Below, one piece after another: positions 16,076 to 25,094 of a DNA stretch of 32,291 nucleotides; the first letter of the stretch is position 1; the number at the start of each line of letters is the position of its first letter. Source of the DNA: Betaproteobacteria bacterium. GTDB taxonomy: Bacteria > Pseudomonadota > Gammaproteobacteria > Burkholderiales > Burkholderiaceae_A. The notes under the pieces are model-generated. The model searched no databases. It had not been told where the DNA came from and was given only the letters and a program-made list of their open reading frames with translations. Where the stretch lies: assembly GCA_028139685.1 (NCBI GenBank), contig JAOINQ010000005.1, positions 1-32,291 on the forward strand, read 5' to 3'. The position numbers and the translations under genes were made by a program.

Positions 16076-18574
16076 TCAAAGGCTGTCGAGGAAACTTTTC
16101 AGCTTATCACTTCGGCTTGGGTGCCTCAGTTTCCGGAGCGCTTTCGCCTCAATTTGTCTGATTCTTTCCCTGGTAACATCAAACTGTTTGCCAACCTCCT
16201 CAAGAGTATGGTCTGTAGCCATTTCAACCCCAAATCTCATTCGTAAGACTTTCGCCTCACGCGGAGTAAGAGAATCAAGAACTTCTTTGACTACATCTTT
16301 CATAGAATCTTGTAGAGCAATTTCCATCGGTAGTAGCGTATTAAGATCTTCTATAAAGTCACCTAAATGAGAGTCTTCATCGTCACCAATCGGAGTTTCC
16401 ATAGATATGGGCTCCTTCGCAATTTTCATTATCTTTCGGACTTTTTCTTCTACCATTTCCATTTTTTCAGCGAGCACGTGAGGGTCAGGTTCCTTACCTG
16501 TCTCCTGCAAAATTTGCCTGGAGATCCTATTCATCTTATTAATTGTTTCAATCATGTGAACTGGGATTCGAATAGTTCTAGCCTGATCAGCAATTGATCT
16601 TGTAATCGCCTGCCTAATCCACCAGGTCGCGTATGTGGAAAATTTATAACCGCGTCGGTATTCAAATTTATCGACAGCCTTCATCAGTCCAATATTACCC
16701 TCCTGAATGAGATCTAGAAACTGTAGCCCTCTATTAGTATATTTTTTTGCAATAGAAATAACTAAGCGCAAATTCGCCTCTGTCATCTCCCTTTTTGCCT
16801 CCCTCGCAGCTCGTTCCCCCTTAGTCATCATCTTATTGACTTCTCTAAGGTCTCTGAGTGGTAAAACAACCTTTGTCTGCACATCAATTAATGTTTGTTG
16901 CAGTTCCCTTAAAGCAGCTAAATTTCTGTCATAAGCACTTATTTTCTCATCTGGAACCGTGTCTCTTTTGCTCTCGAAGAAACTCAAATTAGTTTCATTT
17001 CCGGCCCAATCTTTGACCAACCATTCGAGAGACAAACCCACTCTATCAACAACAAGATGCCTCACTTTACGCTCGACACTCCGCACCTCATCCATTTCAT
17101 AGCGAAGAAAAGCTGCAAGGCTTTCAACCGTCTTAGCTGTAAATCTTATGGACATCAATTGATTTTTAATTTTCTCCTGACAATTAAGATATCTATCCGA
17201 TTTGTAACCATCTTCCTCAAGGGATTTTCCCATCAAAGAGAATTCTGTTGCTATTAATTCAATTTTTTCCATGAAAATTTTTTGCCTCTCCAGTAACTTT
17301 GATGAGGCCTGTCCGTCGTCTTCATCCTTTACGTTTTCATCTTCTTCGATGGCCTTAATTTCTGATTCCGTATTCGCTAACAAATCCTCCTCTGGGGCAT
17401 CTGGATCAATTATCCCGTCTACTATTTCCTCAATCTTCAGTTTCCCTTCCTCTATTTCGGAACCAAAAGAAATGATTGCATTTATAGTAACGGGGCAACG
17501 CGCTAAAGCAACTAATATCTCCCTAAAACCCGCCTCTATCTTCTTAGCAATGACAATCTCGCCTTCCCGTGTGAGAAGCTCAACAGAACCCATCTCTCGC
17601 ATATACATTCTCACTGGGTCTGTTGTTCGGCCAAATTCAGAATCCACGACCGTGGACAAAGCAGCTTCAGCTTCCTCCTCGGCATCTTCACCATCAGAGG
17701 CAGTAGACTCTCCCGAAAGCAAAAGCGCTTCAGTGTCGGGAGTATGTTCGTAGACTGCGATATTCCACTCATTAAAAGTAATTACTATCGATTCCATCTG
17801 GTCGCTATCCAACTGTATATGAGGAAGATGATCATTTATCTCCCCGTGTGTCAGGTAACCCCTTTCTTTGCCAAGTAGAATTAAAGTTTTAAGTCTCGCC
17901 TTCCTTGCCTCAATCTCCTCGTCAGTGAGCGGCCCGCTAGGCATAAATTCCATAAGCCGGCGATCCCTAGACCTTCTACCTCTGCGTTTTGCTTTGTTTT
18001 TTTCTCCGCGAACCGGTGATTTGGATTTTTCGAGCTCTTTAAGAGCGGGATCTTTCGGCTTTCTTCCCCTCCTTTTTTTAGTAGGCAATTTATCCACAGA
18101 ATCATTCTCAGGAAGAGTTTGACTAATTACGGGGGCCGGCTTCTTTTCATTTTTAACTAATTTTTTCTTTTTTTTGTTTTTTGAGCTTGAAGAAGACCCA
18201 TCAGTAATTTTGATTCTGGCATTCTTTACAGCGTTTTTTCTAGAAGGATTGGATGACTTCGAACGGGATTTTGTCTTTTTTTTCTTTGTAGGAGATAAAG
18301 CAGTTTTCTTTGCGGCAGAAGGTTTTTTCTTATTTGACGCTTTTTTTGCGCTAACTACCTTTTTAGATTTCGTTTTAACTGTTTTTTTCGTTACTGTCTT
18401 TTTAGTTTTTTTTGGTTTGCTTTTTGAACCTGTAACAGCGCGCTTACCTGCTGCCTTTTTCCTAGCATTTCCCGAGCCTGTTACAGCTTTTTTTTTGGAT
18501 TTTGTTTTTGCAACAACATCAGATCTTTTGGTGGATTTCTTCGATTTCACCGTTTTTTTTGCTCTCGTCGCCAT
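16076..18574 (-). CDS. rpoD: RNA polymerase primary sigma factor, sigma70, with long basic N-terminal extension
   Basis: The housekeeping sigma factor, 832 residues. Residues 1 to about 212 form a very basic extension: roughly a third of the first 140 residues are Lys, in KKT/KKA repeats like histone H1. AT-hook-like [11 protein letters not shown] (167-177) and KRRGRRSRD (196-204) follow. Conserved regions come next: 1.1 from about 215 ([16 protein letters not shown]), 1.2 with [11 protein letters not shown], 2 with [27 protein letters not shown] and [13 protein letters not shown], and 4 with [29 protein letters not shown]. The ATG at 18574 has GGAG at good spacing. It is the last gene of the macromolecular synthesis group rpsU-dnaG-rpoD; about 125 bp without a gene separate it from dnaG. 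Confidence 0.97.
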   Translation of the reverse strand: MATRAKKTVKSKKSTKRSDVVAKTKSKKKAVTGSGNARKKAAGKRAVTGSKSKPKKTKKTVTKKTVKTKSKKVVSAKKASNKKKPSAAKKTALSPTKKKKTKSRSKSSNPSRKNAVKNARIKITDGSSSSSKNKKKKKLVKNEKKPAPVISQTLPENDSVDKLPTKKRRGRKPKDPALKELEKSKSPVRGEKNKAKRRGRRSRDRRLMEFMPSGPLTDEEIEARKARLKTLILLGKERGYLTHGEINDHLPHIQLDSDQMESIVITFNEWNIAVYEHTPDTEALLLSGESTASDGEDAEEEAEAALSTVVDSEFGRTTDPVRMYMREMGSVELLTREGEIVIAKKIEAGFREILVALARCPVTINAIISFGSEIEEGKLKIEEIVDGIIDPDAPEEDLLANTESEIKAIEEDENVKDEDDGQASSKLLERQKIFMEKIELIATEFSLMGKSLEEDGYKSDRYLNCQEKIKNQLMSIRFTAKTVESLAAFLRYEMDEVRSVERKVRHLVVDRVGLSLEWLVKDWAGNETNLSFFESKRDTVPDEKISAYDRNLAALRELQQTLIDVQTKVVLPLRDLREVNKMMTKGERAAREAKREMTEANLRLVISIAKKYTNRGLQFLDLIQEGNIGLMKAVDKFEYRRGYKFSTYATWWIRQAITRSIADQARTIRIPVHMIETINKMNRISRQILQETGKEPDPHVLAEKMEMVEEKVRKIMKIAKEPISMETPIGDDEDSHLGDFIEDLNTLLPMEIALQDSMKDVVKEVLDSLTPREAKVLRMRFGVEMATDHTLEEVGKQFDVTRERIRQIEAKALRKLRHPSRSDKLKSFLDSL

Positions 18575-18699
18575 CCTAACTCCATGATTCCATAATTAAA
18601 AGTTCCACGTACCTACAGGACAGACTATCAACCAACTATGGTAAATTTGTCCATTAAGTCTATGCACTCCCAGACGTAAATCTTATAAGGATACCAGAC

Positions 18700-20499
18700 T
18701 TATCTAACTTGAGCATTCTTTAAGCTCAATATTTCCCTCCTTATTTCATGAATTTCACTAATTTGAACCTCCGGTTTAGTAGTAAGATTTTTTGCCTTTG
18801 TCTCAAGATATTCTATCTTCAAGGTGACAAATAAAAAATCGAATTCTTTTTTCAGTGTCCCCTTATTCTTTAAAATATTGTCCAGAACAGGATCGGATTG
18901 TGATACTTTTTTTACTACCTGAATCATGTCTTTGGACATCCTATTATCTTGCTCAAATTCATAGCTGGGATTGTCACCACCATTCTGGTTATCGCCAATA
19001 CCGCCGTTTTCTTGAATCCATGTCAAAATTGCTTCGTATTCTTTCATGAACCATTCCCGATCCTCACTAAAAATTGATGTGAGGTTCTCTGGGTCTCTAA
19101 CCAAAACTTTAAGCATTTGGATTTCCGGAGATGCAACTAATTCAGATTTTTTATCAAAAAATACCTTATGATTTTTCCACTCTAGATGTTCTTTCGGGAT
19201 TTCGCTGGTGTCTCCAAACTCACTTATTGAACACGATAAATGCTGCCCTGCTGCTTGCATTAATTGACGCTTAAAAATTCCCTCAGACATTGACTTAAAT
19301 AGATTTTTTAGCGTTGCTATTGCACTAGACTTTCCCTCAACAGAAGACAAATGGTCCGATGAGCAAACAGTTTCTAGAATCATGGTTGAGAGTGGGATAC
19401 CACTCTTGAGCAATTTCGCTAATGCCTCGTTACCTTTTTCCCTAATAAACGTGTCTGGGTCTTTATTCTGAGGCAAAAAAATAAAACTAACCAACATATC
19501 TTGTTTGCTCAAGTTAGCCAATACAATCTGAGCCGCTCTCCATGCAGCACGTTTTCCTGCCGCGTCTCCATCGAACATAAATATTATTTCACGGCTTATT
19601 CTTTCCAGTTGCAAGAAATGTGACGAAGATAGAGCAGTTCCCAAAGTGCCAACAGTGTTTTTAAATCCTCCCTGGTGCATAGAAATAACATCGAAATAAC
19701 CCTCTACAACTATTACAACTTGACTTTTTGCGATGAATCTTTGCGCATCAAAAAAGCCGTAAAGCTCCTTACTTTTTACAAACAAATCTGTCTCTGGGGA
19801 ATTTAAATATTTTGGCACATTTTTATCATCAACTATCGTCCTACCTCCAAAGGCTATCACCTCACCGTACTTATTGAAAATTGGAAAAATTATACGTTTA
19901 CGGAACCTATCGAAAATTTTATTACCCGACTCCGATTTCTTGATTAGGCCAACATGGAACAAATCGGAGCTGTCCTCGTAATCACTGAAAACTTCCTTTA
20001 GACTGTTCCAGGAGTTTCCAGCATACCCAATGTGAAACTTCGCAGCAACCTTCCCGGAAATTCCCCGCTTTTTCAAATACGAAACGGCAACCGAATCCGA
20101 CGCCAATCTACTTCTATAAAACCTGGCAGCCGCAAGCAAAAGCTTTTTATGGTTAGATCGAACTTTATGTTGTCTCTTTGAATCTGGAGTAGAATTTTTA
20201 AAACTTTGTTCTTCTGGAAAATGAACTCCGGCTTTTTGGCATAGCTCTTTTAGAGAATCAACAAAACTGAAATTAAAGTAATCCATCAAAAACTGTATAG
20301 CATCACCTTTGGCTCCGCATCCAAAGCAATAATAAAACTGTCTCGACGAATTAACGCTGAATGACGCTGTCTTCTCATTGTGAAAAGGGCATAGACCGAG
20401 ATAGTTGGAACCCTTAGGTTTTAATTCCACATGAGCGGAGATCAATGAAACGATGTCAATACGTTCCAGTAGATTAGCTTTAAACTCGGGAGTTACCAT
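18700..20499 (-). CDS. dnaG: DNA primase
   Basis: Makes RNA primers at the replication fork with DnaB helicase. It has 599 residues, normal for the family. The CHC2 zinc finger has Cys37, His40, Cys58 and Cys61 (CPFHNEKTASF, then YYCFGCG). The catalytic core carries FGGR and the TOPRIM motifs VVEGYFDVISMHQ and FMFDGDAAGKRAA. The C-terminal part, about 430-599, is the helical DnaB-binding region. The ATG at 20499 lies 34 bp after rpsU with an AGG upstream. The order rpsU-dnaG-rpoD is the classic one. Confidence 0.97.
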   Translation of the reverse strand: MVTPEFKANLLERIDIVSLISAHVELKPKGSNYLGLCPFHNEKTASFSVNSSRQFYYCFGCGAKGDAIQFLMDYFNFSFVDSLKELCQKAGVHFPEEQSFKNSTPDSKRQHKVRSNHKKLLLAAARFYRSRLASDSVAVSYLKKRGISGKVAAKFHIGYAGNSWNSLKEVFSDYEDSSDLFHVGLIKKSESGNKIFDRFRKRIIFPIFNKYGEVIAFGGRTIVDDKNVPKYLNSPETDLFVKSKELYGFFDAQRFIAKSQVVIVVEGYFDVISMHQGGFKNTVGTLGTALSSSHFLQLERISREIIFMFDGDAAGKRAAWRAAQIVLANLSKQDMLVSFIFLPQNKDPDTFIREKGNEALAKLLKSGIPLSTMILETVCSSDHLSSVEGKSSAIATLKNLFKSMSEGIFKRQLMQAAGQHLSCSISEFGDTSEIPKEHLEWKNHKVFFDKKSELVASPEIQMLKVLVRDPENLTSIFSEDREWFMKEYEAILTWIQENGGIGDNQNGGDNPSYEFEQDNRMSKDMIQVVKKVSQSDPVLDNILKNKGTLKKEFDFLFVTLKIEYLETKAKNLTTKPEVQISEIHEIRREILSLKNAQVR

Positions 20500-20533
20500 T
20501 TAACCTGCCCGACCTTTCGTTTTTTTAGCCCTT

Positions 20534-20746
20534 CTAGTATTTCCGAGTAGGAATCATTTGGGACCGTATCCGCTTATGGTGCCTCTTGACGGCAGCTGCC
20601 CTTTTCCTTTTTCGCTCGGCCGTTGGTTTTTCGTAAAACTCTCGAGCCCTTAGCTCAGTAAGTAAACCTATTTTTTCAATCGTTCGTTTAAATCGCCGCA
20701 TTCCGGATTCAAACGGTTCGTTATCCTTCAATCTAACTACAGGCAT
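20534..20746 (-). CDS. rpsU: 30S ribosomal protein S21
   Basis: A 70-residue basic protein of the small subunit needed for efficient initiation. It shows the S21 pattern: [18 protein letters not shown] at the N-terminus, then [18 protein letters not shown] and a very basic tail. The ATG at 20746 has an AAGGGG purine box close upstream. It diverges from tsaD over 92 bp and leads into dnaG. Confidence 0.96.
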   Translation of the reverse strand: MPVVRLKDNEPFESGMRRFKRTIEKIGLLTELRAREFYEKPTAERKRKRAAAVKRHHKRIRSQMIPTRKY

Positions 20747-20785
20747 AAGACCCCTTAACTTTTACTGTGTAATTTAAATAAGGGG

Positions 20786-20803
20786 TATAGTATGCAATAT
20801 AGT
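20786..20803 (+). promoter_or_regulatory. Possible -10 elements for tsaD
   Basis: In the 92-bp gap between rpsU and tsaD the sequence TATAGT occurs twice, at 20786-20791 and 20798-20803, 35-55 bp before the tsaD ATG. I see no good -35 at the right spacing for either, so this is a weak call. Promoters for the divergent rpsU must also lie in this gap. Confidence 0.3.
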
Positions 20804-20838
20804 TACTTTTTTTTCAATAATTAACAAGAACTAGGCCT

Positions 20839-21906
20839 ATGATAAGAGAAGATCTCATTTTGGGAATAGAGACTAGCTGTGATGATACGGGAGTTTCAAT
20901 TATAAAAACATCAATTACTAGAGATAACCCTGAAGAGATCAATCTCGATATCCTTAGTAATAAATTAGCTTCTCAAACGGAGTTGCACGACAAGTATGGG
21001 GGAGTAGTGCCTGAGCTGGCTTCTCGAGAACATTTACGTTCCTTGCTTCCCTTGACGAAACAAGCTCTTTTTGAAGGTGATATAGACCCGTCTTCCCTGT
21101 CTAAAATTGCGGTTACCACTGGACCAGGTCTCAAAGGCTCTTTATTAACCGGATTAAACTTTGCGGCTGGATTAGCGGCAGCTATAAACAAACCTTTAAT
21201 TCCGATAAATCATTTAGAGGGACATGTTTTGTCGGCTTTTATAGAAACAAAGTCGCACCCTAAGCGTAACTTCCCTTTTCTTACTCTCTTGATCTCAGGT
21301 GGTCATACACAGATTATTTTAGCCAAACAGATTGGAAAGTATGAATTACTGGGTGAAACAGTTGATGACTCAATCGGAGAGACCTTTGATAAAGTTAGTA
21401 AGGAATTGGGGTATGGTTATCCTGGCGGACCCATCATAGAGGAATTAGCACAAAAGGGAGATCCTGTAAAATACCTTTTCCCAAAACCTCTTTTAAAAAA
21501 ACAGGGTCTAAATTTAAGCTTTTCTGGTTTAAAGACCGCAGTCATTCGTGAAATAACAAAATGCAAATCCTCGAAAGAACGCTATTGGAAAAACAATATC
21601 GCTGCAAGCTTACAAAACACGGTATCTATACTATTGGCTTCGAAAATTAGGGAAGCAATTACGTTAACTGGTACTAATTCATTGGTGGTGTCAGGGGGAG
21701 TAGCTGCAAATCACTATATCAGGGAAACCTTATCGAATCTCTGTCAAGCGATGCAAGTCAATTTGAAACTACCGCCAAAACACCTTTGTTCAGATAACGG
21801 TCTCATGATTGCGTGGGCTGCTTGCTTGAAAAGCCTATTTCAGACAGATTATCGCATTGACGAATTAAAAGTGAAACCTAGATGGAATATCGCAACTAGA
21901 AATTAA
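20839..21906 (+). CDS. tsaD: tRNA N6-adenosine threonylcarbamoyltransferase
   Basis: Transfers the threonylcarbamoyl group to A37 of ANN-decoding tRNAs (t6A), together with TsaB and TsaE. It has 355 residues with GIETSCDDTGVS at the N-terminus, metal ligands His125 and His129 in INHLEGHV, LISGGHTQ, and VSGGVAANHYIR with the nearby SDNG. The ATG at 20839 is supported by the family start. Its stop codon overlaps the plsY stop by 4 bp (TTAA) in convergent orientation. tsaE, for the ATPase of the same pathway, is at 24600-25094. Confidence 0.97.
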   Translation: MIREDLILGIETSCDDTGVSIIKTSITRDNPEEINLDILSNKLASQTELHDKYGGVVPELASREHLRSLLPLTKQALFEGDIDPSSLSKIAVTTGPGLKGSLLTGLNFAAGLAAAINKPLIPINHLEGHVLSAFIETKSHPKRNFPFLTLLISGGHTQIILAKQIGKYELLGETVDDSIGETFDKVSKELGYGYPGGPIIEELAQKGDPVKYLFPKPLLKKQGLNLSFSGLKTAVIREITKCKSSKERYWKNNIAASLQNTVSILLASKIREAITLTGTNSLVVSGGVAANHYIRETLSNLCQAMQVNLKLPPKHLCSDNGLMIAWAACLKSLFQTDYRIDELKVKPRWNIATRN

Positions 21907-22535
21907 TTTTCATTTTTTTTTAAACCTCTCCATAGAGCTAAAATATTAGCAGAATGTCTGAAAAGAAGTAACGTAGAGATAATGCAAATCATTCCGAATA
22001 TAACCCAAAATTCTTGAAGGTGCTCCAGCTTAATTACAAAAAAGGAGATTGCCGGAAGAGTGAGTGCAGTTGATATAGCGGCAAACCCAGAAATCTTTGT
22101 TATAAGGAAAGTGATCACCCATACTAAACTTGCTAGCCCCCCAAGAGTAAATGATGTAGCGAGAAGAACACCAAAAGTAGTTGCAACTCCTTTGCCTCCC
22201 TTAAAATCATAAAAAACAGGGTAAATGTGACCAAGGATAACCGCTAAGGAGACCAAGACAGTAATTACCGTTACAGAACTTTGATTCCCCAATAAAATCT
22301 GCGATACCAAATTAGCCAGAGCTACACTGAGATAACCTTTGGCGAAGTCACCCAGAAAAGCAAGCAATCCTGCAAGCCGATCACCACTTCTAAAAACATT
22401 AGTAGCTCCTGGATTTTTAGAGCCGTAATCCCTTGGATCTGCTATGCCACGAAAATTAGACACAATAATCGCAAAAGATATTGATCCGATTAAATAAGCA
22501 ACGCTGCAAAATATAATTGTTATGAGAACTTCTAT
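21903..22535 (-). CDS. plsY: Acyl-phosphate glycerol-3-phosphate acyltransferase, non-canonical start
   Basis: An integral membrane enzyme that acylates glycerol-3-phosphate with acyl-phosphate, the first step of phospholipid synthesis. The conserved YGSKNPGATNVFRSG, KGGKGVAT and FRHSANI-type motifs are present. The first canonical start in frame is GTG at 22463 (186 residues), but family homology continues upstream: AYLIGSISFAIIVSNF matches the first membrane span and GSIPFA motif of PlsY. Between the xerD stop and 22463 there is no ATG, GTG or TTG in frame. The best-placed codon is ATA at 22533-22535, 8 nt after AAGGG, giving 210 residues. This may be an AUA start, a point mutation or a sequence error. 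The end overlaps tsaD by 4 bp. Confidence 0.82.
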   Translation of the reverse strand: MEVLITIIFCSVAYLIGSISFAIIVSNFRGIADPRDYGSKNPGATNVFRSGDRLAGLLAFLGDFAKGYLSVALANLVSQILLGNQSSVTVITVLVSLAVILGHIYPVFYDFKGGKGVATTFGVLLATSFTLGGLASLVWVITFLITKISGFAAISTALTLPAISFFVIKLEHLQEFWVIFGMICIISTLLLFRHSANILALWRGLKKNEN

Positions 22536-22538
22536 AAC

Positions 22539-23441
22539 TTAGGCCCTTGGATGATGTTTAGCATAAATTTGTTTTAAATTGTCTAGAGCTATTTTAGTAT
22601 AAATTTGTGTTGTTGATATATCAGAGTGACCTAATAAAAGTTGAATAGCCCGCAAATCTGCACCATTGTTTAGGAGATGCGTTGCGAAGGTATGTCTGAA
22701 TGTATGGGGTGTACAATCATTTTCTAAACCAACTTGAGCTCCCAATTTACGAACCAACTTCCATATAAATTGTCTGCTAAGCTTACCCCCACCTTTACCT
22801 ACGAAAAAGAAATCTGACGACTTAGTTTTCAAAATCTTTGGCCTTGCGCTAGATAAATATTTCTCAATCCAAAAAAATGCTTCGTCCCCAAAAGGGACTA
22901 CCCGTTCTTTCCTACCTTTTCCCGAAACTATAACTGCTTTTTCTGACAATAAGCAATCAGTATATTTAAGCCCAACAAGCTCTGACACTCTTAATCCGGA
23001 AGCATACATTAATTCCAAAATTGTCCTATCCCTAAGACCATTGTCAGTTTCTGTATTAGGTAACGAAAAAAGGGTTGACAACTGGTTTTCAGTCAAAACG
23101 AAAGCTAATTTCTGACTGAACTTTAAACCCTTTATCCTACTAGAGGGATTAGTACTTATATACTTTTCTCTATCCATCCATAAATAAAATTTTTTGATGG
23201 CGGATATTTTTCTATTTAAGGTTGATATCTTTAAGCTTTTTCTTACACAAGCAAAATAATCACTTATCAGTGACTCGCAAACTTCGGAAATTGCTACATT
23301 TTTTTCTTTTAACCAAAAATTGAAATCGATTACGTCAGCACGATATGCCAAGATTGTATTACGAGATAGACCAGACTCTAGAGACAGCACTCCACAAAAC
23401 TGTTCTATAAGTACGGTTTCCGATCTATATCCTCGACTCAT
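22539..23441 (-). CDS. xerD: Tyrosine recombinase XerC/XerD
   Basis: A site-specific recombinase that resolves chromosome dimers at dif, 300 residues. The catalytic set is complete: Arg151 (ASGLRVSEL), Lys175 (SGKGRKER), His246 and Arg249 (HTFRH), His272 (LLGHSD) and Tyr281 (IYTK). The N-terminal SAM-like core-binding domain covers about 10-95. Length and motifs are those of housekeeping Xer proteins rather than phage integrases. XerD is preferred over XerC, but I cannot settle this without comparison. The gene overlaps queG by 17 bp and is followed 3 bp later by the apparent plsY start. Confidence 0.88.
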   Translation of the reverse strand: MSRGYRSETVLIEQFCGVLSLESGLSRNTILAYRADVIDFNFWLKEKNVAISEVCESLISDYFACVRKSLKISTLNRKISAIKKFYLWMDREKYISTNPSSRIKGLKFSQKLAFVLTENQLSTLFSLPNTETDNGLRDRTILELMYASGLRVSELVGLKYTDCLLSEKAVIVSGKGRKERVVPFGDEAFFWIEKYLSSARPKILKTKSSDFFFVGKGGGKLSRQFIWKLVRKLGAQVGLENDCTPHTFRHTFATHLLNNGADLRAIQLLLGHSDISTTQIYTKIALDNLKQIYAKHHPRA

Positions 23442-24582
23442 ATTTACTTAATGCCCAGGAGGCATGAATGCTCACTAATGGATTCGAATCGGAAATCCTT
23501 TTTTTCAATAATTGTATTGCTTTCCGTTTTGTTTCGCTGTTGTTTTGTTCTGACCTGTATTTATAATTTTCTTTTCGGGGAGCCGCATTGCCAAGGGCTA
23601 CAGCTATATTTCTTAACCATTGGTGATAACCGATTCTAAGAATTGCACTTCCCGAATGTCTATCTCGAAATTCGGACTCAGTCCATGAGAATAAATCAAC
23701 GAGTCTCGTGTCATCAAGTCCATTGCGTACATCGAAATCAGCGGTCTGTGCTACCCTGGCGAATTTATTCCATGGGCAAATAAGTTGGCAGTCATCACAT
23801 CCATATATTCGGTTACCAATCAGTGGTCTTAACTTGATTGGAATAATACCTTTATGCTCAATAGTGAGATATGAAATACAACGAGTTGGATTTAACTTAT
23901 ATGGACCCAAAAACGCTTTCGTTGGACAAATTTCTATACAAGCAATGCAAGTACCACAATGATCTATTACACTTGATTTATCGGTTTCCAGAGGGTAATC
24001 CAAAAGTAATACACCTAAAAAGAATGTTGACCCGTGGTCCTTGTTAAGTAGAAGAGTGTTTTTCCCCCTCCAACCGATACCACCAAGAACTGCCAACTCT
24101 ATCTCAAAAATTGGAACTGAGTCGACACAGGCTCTATGACCAAATTTCCCGGTTATCGTCGATATTTTATCTGCAAAAATATTAAGACTTTTTTTTAAAA
24201 CTTTATGATAATCTCTCCCACGTGCGTAAGTAGAGACATAGCCGGCATCTGGGTCCTCAAGTTTTGCTAATTCAATTTTCTGCCATTCTTGCTTTGCATC
24301 TCTACTAAGGTAATTCATCGCAACTACTATAGCGCTCTGAACTCCTGGCAGGATCTTGTGAGGTTCATGAAAGTATTGCAGTTTTTTTTCTAGGTATGTC
24401 ATGTCACCATGCATATTAGCCTTCAAATAGTCGTTATAATCCTCAGGAAGATTGTTTAATATTTTTAAGTCATCTATTGCAAGAATACCAACCTTCGAAA
24501 ATCCAGATTCATAACCGGATTTTTTTATTTTTTTGTTAATTTCTCTCGCAATCAATTTTTTGCTTTTTATATCACACTTCAT
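23425..24582 (-). CDS. queG: Epoxyqueuosine reductase
   Basis: Reduces epoxyqueuosine to queuosine in tRNA, using cobalamin and two [4Fe-4S] clusters. It has 385 residues. The two cluster motifs are CGTCIACIEICP, followed by a shared Cys in the TRCISYLTIEHKG segment, and CDDCQLICPWN. Upstream GWRGKNTLLL and the acidic DSVPIFE segment are typical. The C-terminus has HEAT-like helices (VSIHASWALSKYE). The ATG at 24582 is only 17 bp from the divergent tsaE ATG. The 3' end overlaps xerD. Confidence 0.95.
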   Translation of the reverse strand: MKCDIKSKKLIAREINKKIKKSGYESGFSKVGILAIDDLKILNNLPEDYNDYLKANMHGDMTYLEKKLQYFHEPHKILPGVQSAIVVAMNYLSRDAKQEWQKIELAKLEDPDAGYVSTYARGRDYHKVLKKSLNIFADKISTITGKFGHRACVDSVPIFEIELAVLGGIGWRGKNTLLLNKDHGSTFFLGVLLLDYPLETDKSSVIDHCGTCIACIEICPTKAFLGPYKLNPTRCISYLTIEHKGIIPIKLRPLIGNRIYGCDDCQLICPWNKFARVAQTADFDVRNGLDDTRLVDLFSWTESEFRDRHSGSAILRIGYHQWLRNIAVALGNAAPRKENYKYRSEQNNSETKRKAIQLLKKRISDSNPLVSIHASWALSKYESRI

Positions 24583-24587
24583 CGGTT

Positions 24588-24593
24588 TAAGAT
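24588..24593 (+). promoter_or_regulatory. Possible -10 element of a leaderless tsaE promoter
   Basis: TAAGAT lies 6 bp before the tsaE ATG, so transcription would begin at or beside the start codon. No ribosome binding site precedes the gene, which fits a leaderless transcript. No convincing -35 is seen; it would fall in queG. Confidence 0.3.
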
Positions 24594-24599
24594 AACATC

Positions 24600-25094
24600 A
24601 TGGGTAAAAAAAACAAACTTGTTTATAAAGGGATCGAAGAGTCAGAATTTGTGATTATAGCCTCTAAGCTACACCACTTAATTGAATCAAATACCTTGCA
24701 CTATCTTTATTTTAGTGGAGAAATTGGATCCGGGAAAACTTCCTACATAAGAATTCTATTAAAAAAATTTGGTATTAATGAAAATATTAAGAGCCCAAGT
24801 TTCAATATGGTTGAACATTATGAGACAAAGAAAAAAACTGTTTATCATGTTGATTTGTTTCGTATGGAGAATCCTACTGCATGGCAAGATGGAGAAATTG
24901 GATCTTTGTTCGAGGAGGAAAATACTTTAATTTTTTTGGAATGGCCAGAAAAAGCAGAACGGTTACCAACACCCGACGTTAGGCTGGAAATCTCGTTAGG
25001 AGAATACAAAATAGAGAAAAACAAACGAAATCTGTCGATTTACTTTAAAGAACCACAACTCCTAGACAATCAAAATTTTTTCCTACCCAAATGA
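24600..25094 (+). CDS. tsaE: tRNA threonylcarbamoyladenosine biosynthesis ATPase TsaE
   Basis: A P-loop ATPase that supports TsaD/TsaB in t6A formation. It has 164 residues, with Walker A GEIGSGKT at 40-47, then SPSFNMVEHYE, HVDLFRME and FLEWPEKAERLP, the usual family blocks. It starts the plus-strand run tsaE-amidase-mutL-miaA. The gene has no visible ribosome binding site and its stop overlaps the amidase ATG (ATGA). Confidence 0.93.
   Translation: MGKKNKLVYKGIEESEFVIIASKLHHLIESNTLHYLYFSGEIGSGKTSYIRILLKKFGINENIKSPSFNMVEHYETKKKTVYHVDLFRMENPTAWQDGEIGSLFEEENTLIFLEWPEKAERLPTPDVRLEISLGEYKIEKNKRNLSIYFKEPQLLDNQNFFLPK

Noticed and set aside
17271..18587. Open frames antisense to rpoD (17271-17753 and 18174-18587)
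   Set aside because: They mirror the lysine- and acid-rich rpoD codons, giving Ser/Phe-rich sequences with no domain or start signal.
18575..18699. Hidden small gene or RNA between dnaG and rpoD
   Set aside because: About 125 bp with no open frame, hairpin or clear promoter that I could recognise.
22539..23441. Phage or integron integrase marking a mobile element
   Set aside because: Length, motifs and housekeeping neighbours are those of XerD; no attachment site repeats or cargo are visible.
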